Of a stretch of 64,000 nt of DNA, positions 62,272 to 64,000 are shown in pieces. The translations under genes were made by a program, and so were the position numbers. How positions within the stretch are numbered: the first letter of the stretch is position 1; every line of letters begins with the position of its first letter. The notes under the pieces are model-generated. The model was not told the origin of the DNA and did not search any database. It saw nothing but the letters and a program-made list of their open reading frames with translations. Origin of the DNA: Desulfosporosinus cupriresistens (lineage in GTDB: Bacteria > Bacillota > Desulfitobacteriia > Desulfitobacteriales > Desulfitobacteriaceae); assembly GCF_001707885.1 (NCBI RefSeq), contig NZ_MASS01000015.1, positions 1-64,000 of the forward strand. The letters run 5' to 3'.

Positions 62272-62925
62272 ATGACTGGGATTATTGAGGCCAAACGAAA
62301 TATAAGCAAGTACGCTTGGACGGGAGTACTTATCACTACCTTCGTCTTACTTATTGCAGCGTTTTTCTACTTTGATAGACGTAACGAGATTTCTGTGTTT
62401 ATCCGGGCATGGGGACTGTGGGGTGTTGTTTTTGCTATCTTCTTGATGGCGGCTATTTGCATGACCCCAATCCCATCTGAGGGATTGGTGGTTTTATACC
62501 TCAAGATCTACGGTATCTATGAAGGCATCTTTTTCGCGTGGTTGGGTTCAACACTTAGTGCCTTGGCAATCTTTATTATTGTGCGTGTCTATGGGCAAAT
62601 GCTGATGAAACGGCTAATTTCCCCGGAACGTTTTAATACTGTAGATAATTGGATCAAGGGAAAAGGGTCACTGGGATTATTGGTAGCCCGCTTACTGCCT
62701 ATCCCAGCGTTTGCCGTAAATTACATAGCTGGCGCAATGCCCTCAATGAAACTCTGGACTTACCTATGGACTGCCGCTCTATCGATGATTCCTTATTATG
62801 TTGGAACTGCACTCGTATTTTTGGGCGTTGCTCGCGAAACCTGGATTTGGCTGGTTTTGGGTATTGTTGCGCTAATCATATTCTGGGGCACAGGATACAT
62901 TCTCAATAAACGACACGTAAAATAG
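62272..62925 (+). CDS. TVP38/TMEM64-family (VTT domain) membrane protein
   Basis: GGGGAGAATGACC precedes the ATG at 62272. The product (217 aa) has about five or six membrane segments. The VTT/SNARE-associated core is visible: MTPIPSEGLVVLYLKIYGI, then the re-entrant stretch and ARLLPIPAFAVNYIAGAMPS (the R-x-x-P-x-x-P motif). DedA and TVP38 proteins are candidate lipid (undecaprenyl phosphate or phospholipid) scramblases or flippases. It is monocistronic with a strong terminator. Confidence 0.88.
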   Translation: MTGIIEAKRNISKYAWTGVLITTFVLLIAAFFYFDRRNEISVFIRAWGLWGVVFAIFLMAAICMTPIPSEGLVVLYLKIYGIYEGIFFAWLGSTLSALAIFIIVRVYGQMLMKRLISPERFNTVDNWIKGKGSLGLLVARLLPIPAFAVNYIAGAMPSMKLWTYLWTAALSMIPYYVGTALVFLGVARETWIWLVLGIVALIIFWGTGYILNKRHVK

Positions 62926-62959
62926 TGTTAACCTCAATCAATGACAAATTAAATTAAGT

Positions 62960-63009
62960 AATCCTTCCCGATCATTCTCTCCAAGAATGGTTAGGGAAGG
63001 ATTTTTTTC
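62960..63009 (+). terminator. Terminator of the TVP38-family gene
   Basis: AATCCTTCCC pairs with GGGAAGGATT; an inner ATCATTCT/AGAATGGT stem extends it. TTTTTT follows. Confidence 0.88.
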
Positions 63010-63012
63010 TTG

Positions 63013-63352
63013 TACTTTCAGAAAGTATGAACTTACGTTATATACCGGGCGCCAGCCAAGTTTCTTTAAACCTGAGGACGTCAAAACTGAAGTATAGAGC
63101 AAATATAAGTAGGCTGCAAATTTACCAAGACCCCCTCAAAAAGTTTCTGGGGCTCGTAAAGTTATTCTGTAAAGGGTATAAAGAAAACTTGGCTGGCGCC
63201 CACGAAGACACTGTCTTCGCACGTATTAACCCTTCTTGCAGACACTGTCTTCGCACGTATTAGCGCCTTCTTGCAGTCTTGGCGAAGGCGACCACCTTAG
63301 TTGCACTTATGCTTAGAAAGTATATAACGTAAGTTTATACTTTCTGAAAGTA
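63013..63352. mobile_element. MITE-like element with 32-bp terminal inverted repeats (copy F)
   Basis: The ends 63013-63044 and 63321-63352 are inverse copies with one mismatch in 32 (TACTTTCAGAAAGTAT at the outer edge, ACTTACGTTATATA inside). Within lie a second inverted pair (GCGCCAGCCAAGTTTCTTTA near 63050, AAAACTTGGCTGGCGC near 63184) and CGAAGACACTGTCTTCG at about 63203-63219. Then follow a second partial unit (GACACTGTCTTCGCACGTAT) and the GGCGAAGGC/GTTGCACTTATGC module. At 340 bp with no transposase it fits a non-autonomous miniature element. Confidence 0.85.
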
Positions 63353-63439
63353 AGAAAAAGCCCGAAGAGTCTTTGTTAAAAAAACACAGGCATTATGTTA
63401 ATCAAAAAAACTAATCAAAGAAAGAGGAGAAATGAAAAC

Positions 63440-64000
63440 ATGAAGAAAAAAATCGCAGTCGCCATAACAGTTGCCCTCTTGACACTCCCTCTTAGTACAT
63501 CACTAACTTTGGCGGATACGGCAATCCCAACTACAACGGCATCGGTAACTGATACTACGGATACAACGGCATCCGTGCTTCAGGCAGAGGACGCAGTAGC
63601 AGCATATGAAGCTGCGCCAATAACTACGTTAGCAAAAATAGCTAAAGCTAATAGTTTAAAAGTAGCAGCGGATAAAGCAGTAGCGGAATTAGACGATGTG
63701 ACTGCAAGAACAGCTTTCGAAGAAAGGGTAACTAACCGTGCTGCAAAAATTGCCATAGCAACGACTGTACTTCAGGCAGAAGCAGCAGTGTCAGCCTATG
63801 AAACTGGGCCATTAAATACACTAGCCCAGGTAACTAAAGCGGAAGATTTAAAAGCAGTAGCGGATAAAGCAGTAGCTGCAGTAGCAGATGTGACCGCAAA
63901 AGTAGCCTTCGAACAAAGGGTAACAAACCGAGCAGCGGCAATCTCCACAGCAAAAACTAATGTGACGCCTGTAGTTGACGCTAATGGTAATACAGTGTCT
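63440..64000 (+). CDS. Secreted Ala-rich repeat protein, 3' end beyond the window
   Basis: AAAGAGGAGAAATG precedes the ATG at 63440. The frame is open for 187 codons to the window edge. Residues 1-26 are a signal peptide (KKKIAVAITVALLTLPLSTS, then LTLA). The rest is helical and Ala-rich with two copies of a unit of about 63 residues (VLQAE-x-AV-x-AYE, ADKAVAELDDVTARTAFEER and VTNRAAKIAIA) at about 46-108 and 109-170. Then TPVVDANGNTVS begins a new segment. Such repeats form extended helical stalks. The name and function cannot be given without the C-terminus. Confidence 0.8.
   Translation, partial: MKKKIAVAITVALLTLPLSTSLTLADTAIPTTTASVTDTTDTTASVLQAEDAVAAYEAAPITTLAKIAKANSLKVAADKAVAELDDVTARTAFEERVTNRAAKIAIATTVLQAEAAVSAYETGPLNTLAQVTKAEDLKAVADKAVAAVADVTAKVAFEQRVTNRAAAISTAKTNVTPVVDANGNTVS

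Noticed and set aside
63027..63263. 78-codon frame inside the MITE-like element
   Set aside because: It crosses the terminal inverted repeat and core palindrome and has no SD; the same peptide appears in other copies only because the element is repeated.

Overview
The window looks like a chromosome segment of a spore-forming, anaerobic Firmicute of the Peptococcaceae/Desulfitobacteriaceae type (Desulfosporosinus or Desulfitobacterium-like). This is inferred from AGGAGG-type ribosome binding sites, many GTG and TTG starts, spore genes (SleB-type hydrolase, GerM-like lipoprotein), a B12-dependent glutamate fermentation cluster, a citrate-lyase-type cluster, and moderate G+C. No phage, transposase or CRISPR gene is visible. 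The accessory character comes from many non-coding repeat elements and several decayed genes.

Layout. 1-9.8 kb: TolC-like secreted coiled-coil protein, CWB2/Ig/LRR surface protein (minus strand), DEAD-box helicase, heptad-repeat protein, DUF948 and YtxH-like envelope proteins, a tetR remnant and a LysM-SleB hydrolase. 10-16 kb: Tat-exported phosphoesterase, a Gly/Tyr-rich protein, a minus-strand operon of YlbF plus three unknown hydrophobic proteins, a SGNH-like protein and a ZIP metal transporter. 16-25.5 kb: GerM lipoprotein, MarR regulator, OmpR two-component pair, and a MacAB-like efflux system whose adaptor gene is frameshifted, then a second CWB2 protein. 26-33 kb: GntR regulator, glutamate racemase, glutamate mutase (glmS, glmL, glmE) and methylaspartate ammonia-lyase. 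33-36.3 kb: a Uma2 pseudogene, then a 2-hydroxyacyl-CoA dehydratase-like protein and its ATP-dependent activator. 36.8-42.6 kb: sipW-tasA-type matrix fibre locus with three further secreted proteins and two zinc-ribbon proteins. 42.9-48.3 kb: complete citDEFCXG set. 48.6-52.2 kb: two soluble chemoreceptors (CZB type and globin-coupled). 52.5-56.7 kb: O-methyltransferase, acyltransferase-like membrane protein, a P-loop/tRNA-SAD protein, frameshifted rph and rdgB. 56.9-57.2 kb: tRNA-Pro, tRNA-Arg, tRNA-His. 57.4-62 kb: a NarL-type kinase followed by three paralogous response regulators. 62-64 kb: TVP38-type membrane protein, a MITE-like element and a secreted protein cut by the window end.

How it fits together. 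glmSLE and mal carry glutamate to mesaconate. Citramalate lyase has the same subunits and prosthetic-group machinery as citrate lyase, so the citDEFCXG set 10 kb downstream could be the last enzyme of that same pathway; this is inference, and mesaconase is not in the window. SipW would process the TasA/CalY-like proteins encoded next to it.

The most unusual layer is non-coding. One mosaic palindromic element family (core CGAAGACACTGTCTTCG) is present at least six times. One copy has 31/32-matched terminal inverted repeats, one is a five-unit tandem array, and one supplies the last ~29 codons of rdgB. There are also large folded palindromes, CGA-rich repeats directly before gerM, glmS and citE, and two other dispersed repeat pairs. 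Two genes (macA-like and rph) are frameshifted at the same 14-mer, each explained by loss of one G.
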